Of a DNA stretch of 64,000 nt, positions 18,572 through 29,271 are shown in pieces. Position 1 is the first letter of the stretch. Every line of letters starts with the position of its first letter. Both the position numbers and the translations under genes were made by a program. Source of the stretch: Coccinella septempunctata (lineage: Eukaryota; Arthropoda; Insecta; Coleoptera; Coccinellidae); the NCBI RefSeq assembly GCF_907165205.1, contig NC_058194.1, positions 868,824-932,823 on the forward strand, in the 5' to 3' direction. Below the pieces are notes generated by a model that saw nothing but the letters and a program-made list of their open reading frames with translations, made no database searches and was not told the DNA's origin.

Positions 18572-21306
18572 CTAGAGTAACAGCTTCTTTGTAAGCAACT
18601 CACTAGTTGAAGCTACTTCATCTATTATTTTATTTTTGTCCAGATCATAAAAAAGCTCCCTCTCAACATTAATTAAAAGCAGACTGGACATAAGGTCTTG
18701 GCCTAAAGATGACCGAAGTCGATTTTTGATTATTTTAAGTTTGGAGAAAACTCGTTCACATGTGACTTGGGTACAAGGTATGGTGAGAACAAATTTATAT
18801 ACAATATACAGGTTGGTAAACAATCCAGATTGGGTAAGTTGAAACAGAACAGAAAAAGCACATGCCAGACACTGGAAACATTGTCTCTTTTCAGAGCAGT
18901 AAATATCATCATTTTTTTCCGCCTCTTCGGTTGGGTTCGAATGGTCTTCTTCGTCACTGTATCTGCAACTGTAGTTCTCAGTGGACTCTGCCGCTATGAA
19001 GTTGGAGTATTGTTGAGCAAACTGTCGCAGCTCTATCAACACCCGACTTCTTTCAATTTTACATAATTTAGAAACACTGTGCAGGGCTTCTGTGGGAAAT
19101 GTTTCGAGTTTCAAGATATAGTCGAACTTTTTGGGGTCCAACCAAGAGCAATCCTGTAAAACGTCTTTGTTTGCGCAGAATCTCTCTTCAATACTCATCC
19201 TCGCACAGTCTAAAATATCAAAATATACAATTTTGTAATATTGAACTATTGAAATGGAGTCAGCTTCATCTTTAGATTTTTCACCGGGCATCAATTTTTT
19301 CTTTGACGGTCTTTTCCTCTTAAAATCCAACTCTAACTCAACATCAATGTCATTTTCGTCTAGCTTGAGATTAACTGCACTCGCATAAGATTTTGTTTTT
19401 GCGTATAATACTTCAAACTGCGCGTCATTCCTTTTGTCCTTAACTTGCTGGAGCAGTGTTTGTACTAAGTTCCAAGCTAAAGCATAATCAATTGTTTTAC
19501 TTTGCAAGTAATTAGAAACAGGGGAAGTGACCAGAAATAAATCGAGTAAAATAAACGACATAAACAAGTTTTCAAATTTGGACCATTGACTTAACAGGTT
19601 TCTTGCTGTGAATCGAGATTTGCTATCAAAACTTCCATCAGAGATTTCTTTAAAAACAGAAATAAAATTAAAAAATTTAGCAGAATTTACACTGTCTTCA
19701 CTAATTAAGAATTCTTCATCAACAATTGATGAAAGTGCCTTATGTTTGCTCCACCACCTCGTCGCTCCTATTTTTTGCAATCTGTACAACTTGTCATGAG
19801 CAGTATGCTTTTTTTTTGTTTCCTTTTCCCAGACGGCTATTTTCTTATGCGATGAGCTCAGAAATACCGCTGATTCTTCCACTAAACCAAACAAGTTCTC
19901 AGCTTGTAGTAACTTTACTGTTGAGTCAGCTACAACAAGGTTCAGTACGTGTGCCATACAGTGAGTATAAATAAGGTCTCCATTTTCTTTTTTCAAATGG
20001 GCTTGTAGCCCATTGTAACAGCCTTTCATGTTGTTGGCTCCATCAAACGAACAAGCAATAATATTTGACGTTGCAATGCCATGCTCAGATAATTTTAATT
20101 TTATAAGCTCGTATAACGCAAGTCCACTTGAGTCATTAACAACTGCAATTTCTAAAAGTCTTTCATATACTTTTCCTTTAACGACATAGCGTACGCATAT
20201 TGCCAATTGGTCCATGACAGCTATATCTTGGGTGCTGTCCACCATTACGCTGTAGATGATGCTATCTTGGAGGTCTTTCAAAATAATGTTCCGACCGATC
20301 GAGCTCACTATCTTGATTAACTTGTTGATGAAAGTCTTTGATAAAAAAGTCAACATTGATCCTCGTCCAATAATTTTTTTAGATTGCTTTCCCGCGGCTT
20401 CTCTTTCGTCCTTTATTTTCAGTCTGTGCTTTTTGCTGTCTTCGATACATTTTTGTACATGGTTTTGCAAAATTACATCATAATTAGCCACCAACATAAC
20501 CAGTTCAAGGAAATTACCATGATTTTGTACAGAATCGAGAGCGTAGGCTGCTTCTGCCTTGTCACCTCTGTAGGCAATGCCTTGCCTTCCTATAAACAAA
20601 ACTATATCTATCAATCGTTGGATTACCAATCTTCTAGTTCGAATTTCACTTTCATGCTGTTTAGTTTGGTGAGTATTCAGGAGAGTTGAAATATCATAGC
20701 CCTTTTGACATTGGAAAGCTGCTTTCGCAGCAAGTTCATGATGGGTAGAGTTTTCGTGTATTTCTACCGATTTATACACATTTTTTGAAGAAACATCATG
20801 ACCAGTAATAAAGGTAGAGTCTCTGTGTCCTTTATCTCCAAAAGCCATGCAGCACGAACAGTACACTTTATTCAGCTGGATGGAATATGACAACCATTTT
20901 CGGTGTATTTTTTCACCACTTGCCAAATGTCGGTAATAAAGTTTGGAAGGCTGAAATGGCAATTTTGTACCTTTTCCTTCTACAACTTGAATGGGATGTT
21001 TCTTCATGAAAGCTTTTTTAATCGTGATTGGGTCACTTTCGTTTGGACAAATGAAACACCCAAGTTGTTGGTTAGCTGCATCATAGGTATCTTGATTTTC
21101 TTCATCATCTTCTGAATCAGAATTGGTGCTTGGTTCGCCGACAAGAGACAGTGGATGATGGTCTATATGTCGCTGATTACAAGCAGGCGCTTCAGCCCTC
21201 TCAGCTGTACAAGAAGAAGTTGATGCAGTTGCAGTCTGATTTGAAGGCGGTAAAGTGCACTCTCCAGCCTCAGGAAATAAAACATCGCACTGTAGCTGCG
21301 ATATAC
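18572..21306 (-). CDS. hAT transposase, exon 2 (ZMYM1-like family)
   Basis: The exon begins at 21306 after a TCATTAG acceptor (the upstream part of the open frame is intronic) and encodes about 910 residues to the stop at 18572. In order: an acidic/Ser-rich N-region; a TTF-type zinc-finger domain (PFQPSKLYYRHLASGEKIHRKW ... VYCSCCMAFGDKGHRDSTF); a DUF4371/RNase H-like catalytic region with MVDSTQD and CSFDGANNM as aspartate-containing motifs and GATRWWSKHKAL further on; and the hAT C-terminal dimerisation region with CERVFSKLKIIKNRLRS. Such proteins cut and rejoin the TIR ends in the nucleus. The frame is uninterrupted. Confidence 0.88.
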
Positions 21307-22439
21307 CTAATGACAAGTAATATAATAACAAACAATGTTTTAAGGTAATAAAACCATAAAATGGTTATAAAAAGCATAATGTAGAAAAACACTGTTTTCA
21401 CTAGGGGATCCCCTTGACCATACTATACTGCAGAGCTGTACTAAAGCATTGTGCTTAATGCTTTTGCTTAGTACTTGTGAAAGCACATGAATCCTTTTTG
21501 TGCTCCCAAGCACTTTTTAAAACCAGTGCTTAGTGCTTAGTAATCCCTGAAGTGCTTGCGAGTACTTCTTGGCATTATTAAGCCCTTCGGAAATCTTGTT
21601 GAAACACGAATGAGCGATCGACGCGTTGTCACTTTACTTACGAGCATGTATGGATACCAGAGATCATGAAATATACTGATGGGTTAAAGTGGTTAGACTA
21701 TTTGATGAATTTGTGTTCAGAATCAACTACGTGCGTTAAAACTTATGAAAGAAAAGAGGTAGGCATAGGTTAAGGGTCCGTTTCACATTCGAAAATTCTT
21801 AACATCTTCAGATCTTCTCTAACTACAAGCTTCATCCAAAAAAATAGTGAATTACTGGAGAATTAAAACTGATATCGGTGTAATTTCAACACAACAAATT
21901 GGATACTGAATTGGCATTAAAATTTTTCCGCAAATTGAAAATGTTGGTACTTAGTGTGACTCGATGCTTGAAATGTTTTATACAGAACAAATTAGAATAA
22001 ATTGAGTACTCAATAAATATCGAGTTTAATTTGAGGATTTGTTAACTTTTCACTAACTTCACACGGCCAGAAATCACGTATATTTCTGCAGCTTGAAAAA
22101 GTTTTATTCATTACTAAACATTTCTTTTCTCACATTCTCCAGTTCTTTTAGATTTACAATACCTAACTTTTGTTGAGACAAATAGAAGTAGTTGCACGAA
22201 TAGAAAAAATTTGATATGACTATCGAATTCATATTTCCATTCGTGAAATCAATATTTTTCGATATGAAATCTTGAAACTGTTGGAGAGTACAACAAAAAA
22301 CGTTTCGTTTCGAATATATTTCGTTTTAAAAAACTTAATTAATAAATAAACAGCTTTATTTTTCTACAGGTTAAAATACCCAATTACAGAAAAATTAACA
22401 AATTCTAATTAAAAACTCAAAAACAAATTATCATTACTT

Positions 22440-22830
22440 TATAAAATTGAGATAGCTCTGCCTGACAATGGTCAAATTGTCAAAGAAGATGTCACACATC
22501 TCACAAAGGTTGTTCATAAGGCTACACATATGCTGAATGGGCGTTCGAACCATACAATTATTCCTACGAGGGACCAAGTAAAACACAGGCCTAGATCGCA
22601 TGTTGGGCCTTGGAACATAGAAGTTGAATCTCTCCAGTAAGTAGGGACAATCAACACTACCGTGAATAAGTTTTTACAGAAAGATTACTGCCTGCGAACC
22701 CCGTCGATCAGCCCTAGAGACAGCACCGAACCTTTGCAAGAGAGCATCATGGTCAGTACCCCATACAACCTAGAAGCAGCCCATCAGAAACTGATGGGTC
22801 TTCGAATTCAAACCACGAACGTTGTTATAT
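22440..22830 (-). pseudogene. LINE reverse transcriptase 3' remnant in the hAT intron
   Basis: Frame-interrupted minus-strand similarity to the C-terminal tail of CR1/jockey-like RT proteins. The blocks AVSRADRRG, FNFYVPRPNMRSRPVFY and PIQHMCSLMNNLC, then CDIFFDNL, follow the usual order (R-rich helix, V-P-R segment, N-x-x-x-D-I-F). Stops occur inside. It is a short dead LINE tail that lengthened the intron. Confidence 0.6.
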
Positions 22831-22957
22831 TTTGACCAATGATGAATAAACCGACAAACTATTCACATTTCTAATGTAGAATAAATAGAACAAAATTTCA
22901 AAAAATACTCGCCCATAACAAGGATAATGAAATAATCTAAAATTTCGATGATCTTAC

Positions 22958-23102
22958 CTACAGTCGTGTCATCATTCCCCTCGGAGGTAGAGCTTGATAG
23001 TTTCAACCACGTAGACATTGAACTGGCATACTGGAAAGCTTCTTGTTTCTTTTTCTTTTTTTCCTCTCTTTTTTGAAAACCACTCTTGTAAGTTCTCTTC
23101 AT
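22958..23102 (-). CDS. hAT transposase, exon 1
   Basis: ATG 23102 opens MKRTYKSGFQKREEKKKKKQ, a basic N-terminus commonly seen in ZMYM1-like hAT transposases. After TTV the exon ends at 22958 in front of GTAAGAT. Joining the last G to GT of exon 2 yields TTVGISQLQC in frame. The intron (21307-22957) is 1651 bp and contains a LINE tail (about 22440-22830) and a stretch of repeated AGTGCTT motifs (about 21430-21600). Confidence 0.78.
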
Positions 23103-23583
23103 TGTTTTTATTCTGTTCGTATATTCGTAATTTTAATTACTTAAACAATGTACCATGTACCGAAACTCACCGACTAAACATTTAACCAAACAAAACTGCG
23201 CTGGTGCGCTGTGAATTCAGCAAACGGCAATCGACTTGTATGTGCGCTTGCGCGGCCCTACTGAAAGATCAACAGATCTGATAGAGCATCGCTGTGCAGT
23301 TGTCTGCTGGATAACAATGTAACTCAATCCACCACACAGTGGCTCGTAAAAAGCTTTCGTATACACGGCGAGATATAAACTGTTGTTTGAAGTTTTCTAC
23401 TTTTGGAAAATGTAAACAAAACATTGCCAACAACACAAAGTAACCTTTAACAAGACAAAAACTTCAATTTTTTTTTTTTAATTTTGTATGTCATGTGGGG
23501 GCCCCTCCGGCCGGGGGCCCTCCGCGATCGCGGACCTGCGGACCTGGCCAGTCCGGGCCTGACAATATTACATTATTATACAT

Positions 23584-24594
23584 TCATTTATGGTCATTGG
23601 CACAAATGCCCAACATTTCTACAAAATATCTGAATTTTGGAGCTGCTAATGACTTGGTAAAAATATCAGCTACCTGTTCTGAAGTTGGAATATAATTGAG
23701 TTTAATCTTATTTTCAAAAACACATTCTCTTACAAAATGATGCTTAACGTCTACGTGTTTGCTACGCTTAGTTTCAAGTGTGTTACACATTTTTATACAT
23801 GACTGGTTATCTTCATAGATGTTAACAGGGAAAACATTCTGATTAAGAATTTCTGAGAGTAATTGACCCACAAAGACACATTCTGTTACACATTCTGATA
23901 CTGCAATGTATTCAGCTTCTGAAGTACTGAGTGAAACTGTTGCCTGCTTCTTTGATTTCCAGAAAACAAAGTTATCAAAGGTTTTTATTCCGTAACCTGA
24001 AATGCTTTTCCTGTCATTTATATCATTTGCATAGTCTGCATCAGTGTATGCACGTATAATTTGACTGTTCAGAGTTGCTGACTTCACATATCTAATACCA
24101 AAATTTTCAGTCAACTTTAAATATCGTAAAACACTCTTTAAATGTGACCAGTGTTCTTTTGTATAGCAATTTTGGAAACGACTGAAATAATGTATTGAGT
24201 AACTCAGATCAGGTCTTGTTCCTAACATAACATACATAAGGAATCCTATAAGCTCTCTATAAGGTAAGTTTGATTTTTCAGAGTTTAAACTATTATTATT
24301 TCTTAGATTCAGTCTTGGAGCAATGGGAATGCTCAAGCGTTTACCATTTGTCATATTAAATTTGTTCAATATTTTTCTAATTAAATCTTTCTGGTTAAGA
24401 AATAACATATTGTTTGATTTCTCAATGGTTATCCCCAAAAATACAACAGTAAAACTATCTTGACATATCGGTGAAATATCACGCATTTCAAATTTCAACA
24501 TTAATTTCTGCTTGAAAAGTTGCAGTTTTTCCATGCATGAACTAAATAAAATTATGTCATCAACATGCACAATTAGGTAAATATCATCATTGAA
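23584..24594 (-). pseudogene. Copia A RT C-terminal half and RNase H
   Basis: From the LINE junction the frame gives FNDDIYLIVHVDDIILFSSC, containing the copia RT box VDD. It continues with RKILNKFNM, YRELIGFLMYVMLGTRPDLSYS and RNase H (AYTDADYANDINDRKSISGY, STSEAEYIAVSE, EDNQSCIKMC). It ends with the copia C-terminal VADIFTKSL motif and a stop at 23584. This part is uninterrupted; the upstream 125 codons of the open frame belong to the LINE 3' UTR. Loss of function comes from the LINE insertion between SDPCLYFND and IYLIVHVDD. Confidence 0.85.
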
Positions 24595-27492
24595 GAAAAG
24601 AGTAACACTCTTTGGAAAAAGAGTGTTACAAACTTTTACAATCTGAAAATAACAATGAAGCGGGTGTAAAGAAATGGAACAAGAGACAGATCCTAAAAAC
24701 CTGTTCCTCGTTCCAGATCTCAGTGTAAGCAGAGGAAAAATGTCAACGGGGTACCATACATATCTTCGTATGATACATGAAAAAAACAGAGATAAAAACC
24801 CCAGAAAAAACTCTCTGTTTGCCCGTATAAGTGTAATGATGATGTATTTGTGTAAAGAATAAGTTGAAAATAATTGAAATTGAAGGACATCTTCTTCATA
24901 TGACAAAATCCAAAAACTTCTTCCCATTCTTTCTACTATGATGGTGGACGAAGAATAATCTGAAAACAAAAAAGAAAGAAAAAAAACCAGAGGGGTGTAT
25001 TGAATTTTATATTACTCATTAAATAATTTTGAAATTAGTAACTCAACTCAAAAAAGAATCGGTAACCGAATGAATACCTTCGAAACCACCCTGAAAACGA
25101 TATATTCTACAACTCTTCACCAAGTGGTCTATAGTTTCTTCTTCTGCACCACACTCACATCTTGGACTATCAACAGCATTCCACCTAAAGAGCATGCTAT
25201 TACACCGACCATGGCCAGTCCTCAGTCGATTTAGTGTACACCAAATTTTTCTTGGAAGATCAAAGCCAGGAACTTTTTTTGAAGGATCAGTAATCAAATC
25301 TTTATTGAAGAGATTACATGAATTCCATTCTGATTGCCAAAATTCTTTATGGTTATTAGTTGAATACAGAAAATCATTAGTCCATAAAGGCTTATGAGAT
25401 TTTAATCTGGCACTTCTAGAATCTGGTAAATATGATAAAATTGGAAATGAATTTGGGTAGGAATGGAATTTATTCCAAGACTTCGAGACTCCCACCTGTC
25501 GGCGAATATGAGGTGGTACGATGTTTGACAGAACGGGTAACCAATGCAAAGGTGTAGATTTGATAGTCCCCGTAACGATCCCCATAGAATCATTGAGTAT
25601 GGTGTCGATTTTATTGACGTGAGCACTGTTGAACCAAACAGAGCAACAGTACTCAGCAGCAGAAAAAACTAGGGCCAAAGCTGCCGTACGAAGTGTGATG
25701 GCATCAGCACCCCATGAAGAACCAGCTAATTTTTGAATTATATTGTTCCTCGATTTTAATTTCAAACGTAAACTCTCCAAATGAACCTTAAAATTCAATG
25801 AAGAATCTAATTTTATTCCGAGATATTTAGGATTGAAATTATGTTGTAAAACATCATCATTAAAAGTTACTTTCAATTTTCTATATTTTTGCTGATTATT
25901 TAAATGGAAACAGGAAACTTCTGTTTTATTTGGATTAGGACATAACCGCCATTCAAGGAAATAATTTTTCAGGATTTCTAAGTCTTGCGTTAAAGTATTT
26001 TCTATTACTTCGAAATCAGAATGGCGAAAAGCAAGAGCAATATCATCGGCGTAAATAAATTTTTCGGAAGACGTATCGGGGATATCACATAAATATAAAT
26101 TGAAAAGAAGAGGAGATAATACCGATCCTTGTGGAAGTCCATTATTTAAAGTTTTGAAACTACTGCTTTTATCATTAACAAAAACACGAAGTCTTCGATC
26201 AGATAATATATTTTCTATCAAACGAACCATTTTACCACATTTTAAGTGACTGTGAAGTTTAAAAATTAAACCATCTTTCCACACCGTATCGTACGCCGAT
26301 GATAGATCTACAAATGCTGTTCCTGTTTTCTTCTTATTATTGAAACCCGATTCAATAAAAGTAGTCAGGCTCAGTACCTGATCAGAACCATTTCTATTCT
26401 TTCTAAAACCTCCCTGGCAATTTTGTAAAACATCCTCAACATATGTTTCAATCCTTAATTGGATCAATCTCTCAAGAATTTTAAAAGGGACATTTAATAA
26501 ACTTATAGGACGATAATTATTCGGATCCGAAGAATTTTTACCATGCTTCAAAATTGCAATAACTTTTGCTTTTCTAAATTCAGTTGGAAAATTACCAGAA
26601 TTCAAAATATCATTATAAAACGATAATAGCCAAGATAAAGCTTTTACTCCCAAGTGTTTTATGAATTCTGGGTAAATGCCATCAAACCCAGCAGCTTTTC
26701 GAGATTTCGTGCATCTAATTGCAGATTTTAATTCATCCATATTAAAAGGATTAGAAATAACATCTACAATAGATGCCGATTTCCTTAATTTATGTAATTT
26801 TTTCCTCATGTCTTCAACTTTCGATTGGGAGATTTTAACTGTGTTCGCTACATTTACAAGTCGGCGAGCAATCAGTTCTGGATTCACATTTGAAGGGGCT
26901 TTAGTTAAAGGAGCAGCTTCTCCTAATTTCCGTAAAACATCCCAAGAACTCCTACTCGAATGAGTAAAATTCATATTAGACACAATATCATTCCATTTTT
27001 CTTTACGACCGACATTAATAGATTTTAATAATGCATCTGATTTCTGTTCTGTCGGGGATCGTTGATATTCCTCATACAAACTTTCTGTTTCCCTTGACCA
27101 ACCAGGGATATAATTTTTTCGAAAGCCTCTAGGAATAAATTTTTTCGCAGCAGCTTTAATAACACCCATAAATCTAAAGTATAAATTATAAATATAATAT
27201 ATATAAAATATATATTATTTTTTTTATATAAAATATAAATTTATCCCAGCGAGCTTTCTGGAAGTTCCACCTTGACTTAGGTAAGGAAGCATTTGTGTGA
27301 AGAATATTACCTAAACAGAGTAAAATTGGTCTATGTTGTTTGTGTGGGAAATTATTTAAAACTTTACGATTTACAGAAAGAGGTCTGGAATTTACATCAG
27401 AGGAAACTATACATAAATCTGGATTATATCCTCTGTTCCATCTGGCCGAATGAAAAGTAGGCCTATCTTTTGCATCGATAATTAGATGAAGG
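24595..27492 (-). mobile_element. LINE copy A (APE-type non-LTR retrotransposon), 5'-truncated
   Basis: Inserted in copia A RT with target duplication TTCAACGA/TTCAATGA (27493-27500 and 24587-24594, one mismatch). The 5' end starts within the endonuclease domain, the usual outcome of target-primed reverse transcription. The single RT ORF and a 3' UTR of about 440 bp follow. The body is almost identical to the copy at 62035-64000, so the family was active recently. An AT-only expansion at about 27170-27240 disrupts the frame between endonuclease and RT. Confidence 0.88.
25043..27169 (-). pseudogene. LINE copy A reverse transcriptase
   Basis: 708-codon frame. Order: a linker (GWSRETESLYEEYQ), RT from about residue 165 (KAAGFDGIYPEFIK, NYRPISLLNVPFKILERLI, QGGFRKNRNGSDQVL, AFVDLSSAYDTVW, NNGLPQGSVLSPLLFNLY and the catalytic FIYADDIAL), then the thumb (PKYLGIKLDSSLNFK). 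The C-terminal zinc finger CECGAEEETIDHLVKSC follows. The stop comes eight codons earlier than in copy B because TGG became TGA. The upstream endonuclease remnant (DLCIVSSDVNSRPLS, SRWNFQKARWDKF) at 27245-27490 is cut off by the AT expansion, so ORF2 is broken although RT is intact. Confidence 0.88.
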
Positions 27493-27500
27493 TCGTTGAA

Positions 27501-28634
27501 ATACAAACAGGGATCTGACTTGGATCTTTGGAAGTTCAATTTTAGAAATTGAAAATGCAGTTGCTGGTACCAGCATTTTGGTGCTTCTCGTAGACCATAT
27601 AATGCCTTGTTGAGTTTACAAATGTACTCACTCTTTGGATGTAACTTCACTTCCACACCATCAGGAATTTCCATGTATACCGATTTAGGTAAGTCACCAT
27701 TTAAAAACGCACATTTCACATCTAATTGATTAACGAAGAGACGTTTTTCAACACACAATGACAAAAGAACTCGGATTGAGAGCCTTCGCGCCACTGGCGA
27801 GTATATTTCTACACTGTCACATTCGTCTTGTTGGTAACCACGAGCCACGAGTCTTGCCTTTCTGATGATTTCACCATTTGGACAGTGTTTCTTCTTCAAA
27901 ACCCATCTTGAATCTATCGCCTTCACACCTTGTGGTCTCCTAACAATTTCCCAAGTTTCATTTTTATTCAAAGCATCCAGCTCACTTTGAATTGCTTCTT
28001 TCCATCCACTGTCTAGTGAAATTGCTTCGGAATAGGACTGGGGTATGTCGGTGTCAAGACCTGTTAAGAGTGCTGCCATCATACTTTCATCATTGAAGTC
28101 AACTTCATAATCCATGAATCGTTTTGGTTTTGTTATCTGCCTTCTTGGTCTCTGACCCTCATTAGAATGTTGTTCGGTGACAGGACTATCAACTGCCCCA
28201 TCCGATTGAACACTGTCTTCCTGTTTGTTGGTGCCTACTACTTCATTCCCCTCTTCTGGAAGACTCACTTCTCTGAATTTCTCCTCAACTCCTGGTACTC
28301 CACATTGGGTTTCATCGAAGACCACATTTCTTGCTGAAATAACCTTTTCTTCTTTTGGGTTCCACAAACGATAGCCATTGTTTGTGTAACCCACTAGAGT
28401 CATTTTTTGACTTCTGGGGTCCAACTTATTGGGTCGATCTTCAGACGGAATGTGTACATAACCTGTACAGCCAAAAACTTTTATTTTCGACAGGTTTGGT
28501 TTTTGTTTGTACCTAATTTCAGCAGGTGTCTTGTTAACTGGTAATGAAGAGGTTGGGGTGCGATTGACGAGATATGCTGCTACAGCTACAGCTTCCTCCC
28601 AAAATGAATTGATGGGATACATATTCCCCACCAT
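27501..28634 (-). pseudogene. Copia A integrase C-terminus and RT N-terminal half
   Basis: The frame begins inside the integrase C-terminal part (INSFWEEAVAVAAYLVNRTPTSSLP, the usual copia A-x-Y-x-x-N-R-T-P block, then KVFGCTGYVHIP). After an acidic linker comes RT: WKEAIQSELDALNKNETWEIV, SRWVLKKKHCPNGEIIRKARLVARGYQQ, VRLDVKCAFLNG-type block, GLREAPKCWYQ and the C-terminal CLYFND. The LINE begins there. The Glu of the integrase DDE triad was lost in a deletion just upstream. Confidence 0.82.
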
Positions 28635-29269
28635 TGTCGCACCTCAATCTTTCTGGAAGAGTCTTGAATTTATTTTCCACAAGAGATACATATTCTCTGA
28701 ACTTTTCAAGGGCCTCGCTTTTATTTTTCATGAAATATGTAATTGTAAAATGGGAGCAGTGATCTATAAACGAAATGAAGTAACGCTTACCATTATGGCT
28801 AGCTGGGTTCAGGGGTCCACAAACATCACTGGAGATGCATTCAAGGACATTCTTTGCTTTCCTTTCCTCAGGTAAGGACTTGAAAGATTTTCTAGTTTGT
28901 TTGCCCTGGAGACAGACTTCACAAACTTTTTCTGATGGGAAATAAGATGAGTGACCCATTAGCCTATGCCATAATTCCTGTTCTTCTGATGATGTTAGAC
29001 TTGCATAATTAGTTGGTATGCACATATCTACCACATATAGACCACCCTGCAACTGACCAGAGATCAAAGGACTGTCATTGCTCTTCTTCACAACAATCTT
29101 GCTGTTCTCAAATATTATTTTCATTCCTTTACTTTCAATTTTCTTCACAGAAAGGAGATTATGAGTGAGATTCTTGCATACAAGAATATACTACTTCGCT
29201 TTTTTCATACGTGCTCTTTAATGTATTTATAATTTCCCTTGCCGTTTGCTTGCTTTTGATCATTTCCAG
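28635..29269 (-). pseudogene. Copia A GAG-pre-integrase and integrase core, with upstream gag joint
   Basis: The frame reads THNLLSVKKIESKG, LWHRLMGHSSY and CEVCLQGKQTRKSF (His/Cys zinc-binding module), then CISSDVCGPLNPAS (first Asp) and LPERLRCDNGGEYVS (second Asp). It then jumps to sequence downstream of the expected Glu, so the catalytic core is deleted. Upstream (29269-29175), gag sequence (EMIKSKQTAREIINTLKSTYEKSE) is joined directly to the pre-integrase region. The rest of Gag, the zinc knuckle and the protease are missing. Confidence 0.8.
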
Positions 29270-29271
29270 TA

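Larger units (their letters stand above)
18064..23561 (-). mobile_element. hAT DNA transposon, apparently complete
   Basis: Terminal inverted repeats CAGGCCCGGACTGG (18064-18077) and CCAGTCCGGGCCTG (23548-23561) are perfect over 14 bp. They are flanked by the 8-bp duplication ACAATATT at 18056-18063 and 23562-23569, the hallmark length for hAT. A two-exon transposase gene occupies the minus strand. GC-rich subterminal sequence (23498-23547) contrasts with the AT-rich body. It sits in the 3' untranslated region of copia A. No disabling lesion was seen in the transposase, so autonomy is possible. Confidence 0.93.

Noticed and set aside
23584..24969. Single 461-codon protein as one gene
   Set aside because: The first about 125 codons are LINE 3' UTR sequence; only the part below 24594 is copia Pol.
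27186..28634. Single 482-codon protein as one gene
   Set aside because: It is a chance fusion of copia integrase/RT with LINE endonuclease sequence across the insertion boundary at 27492.
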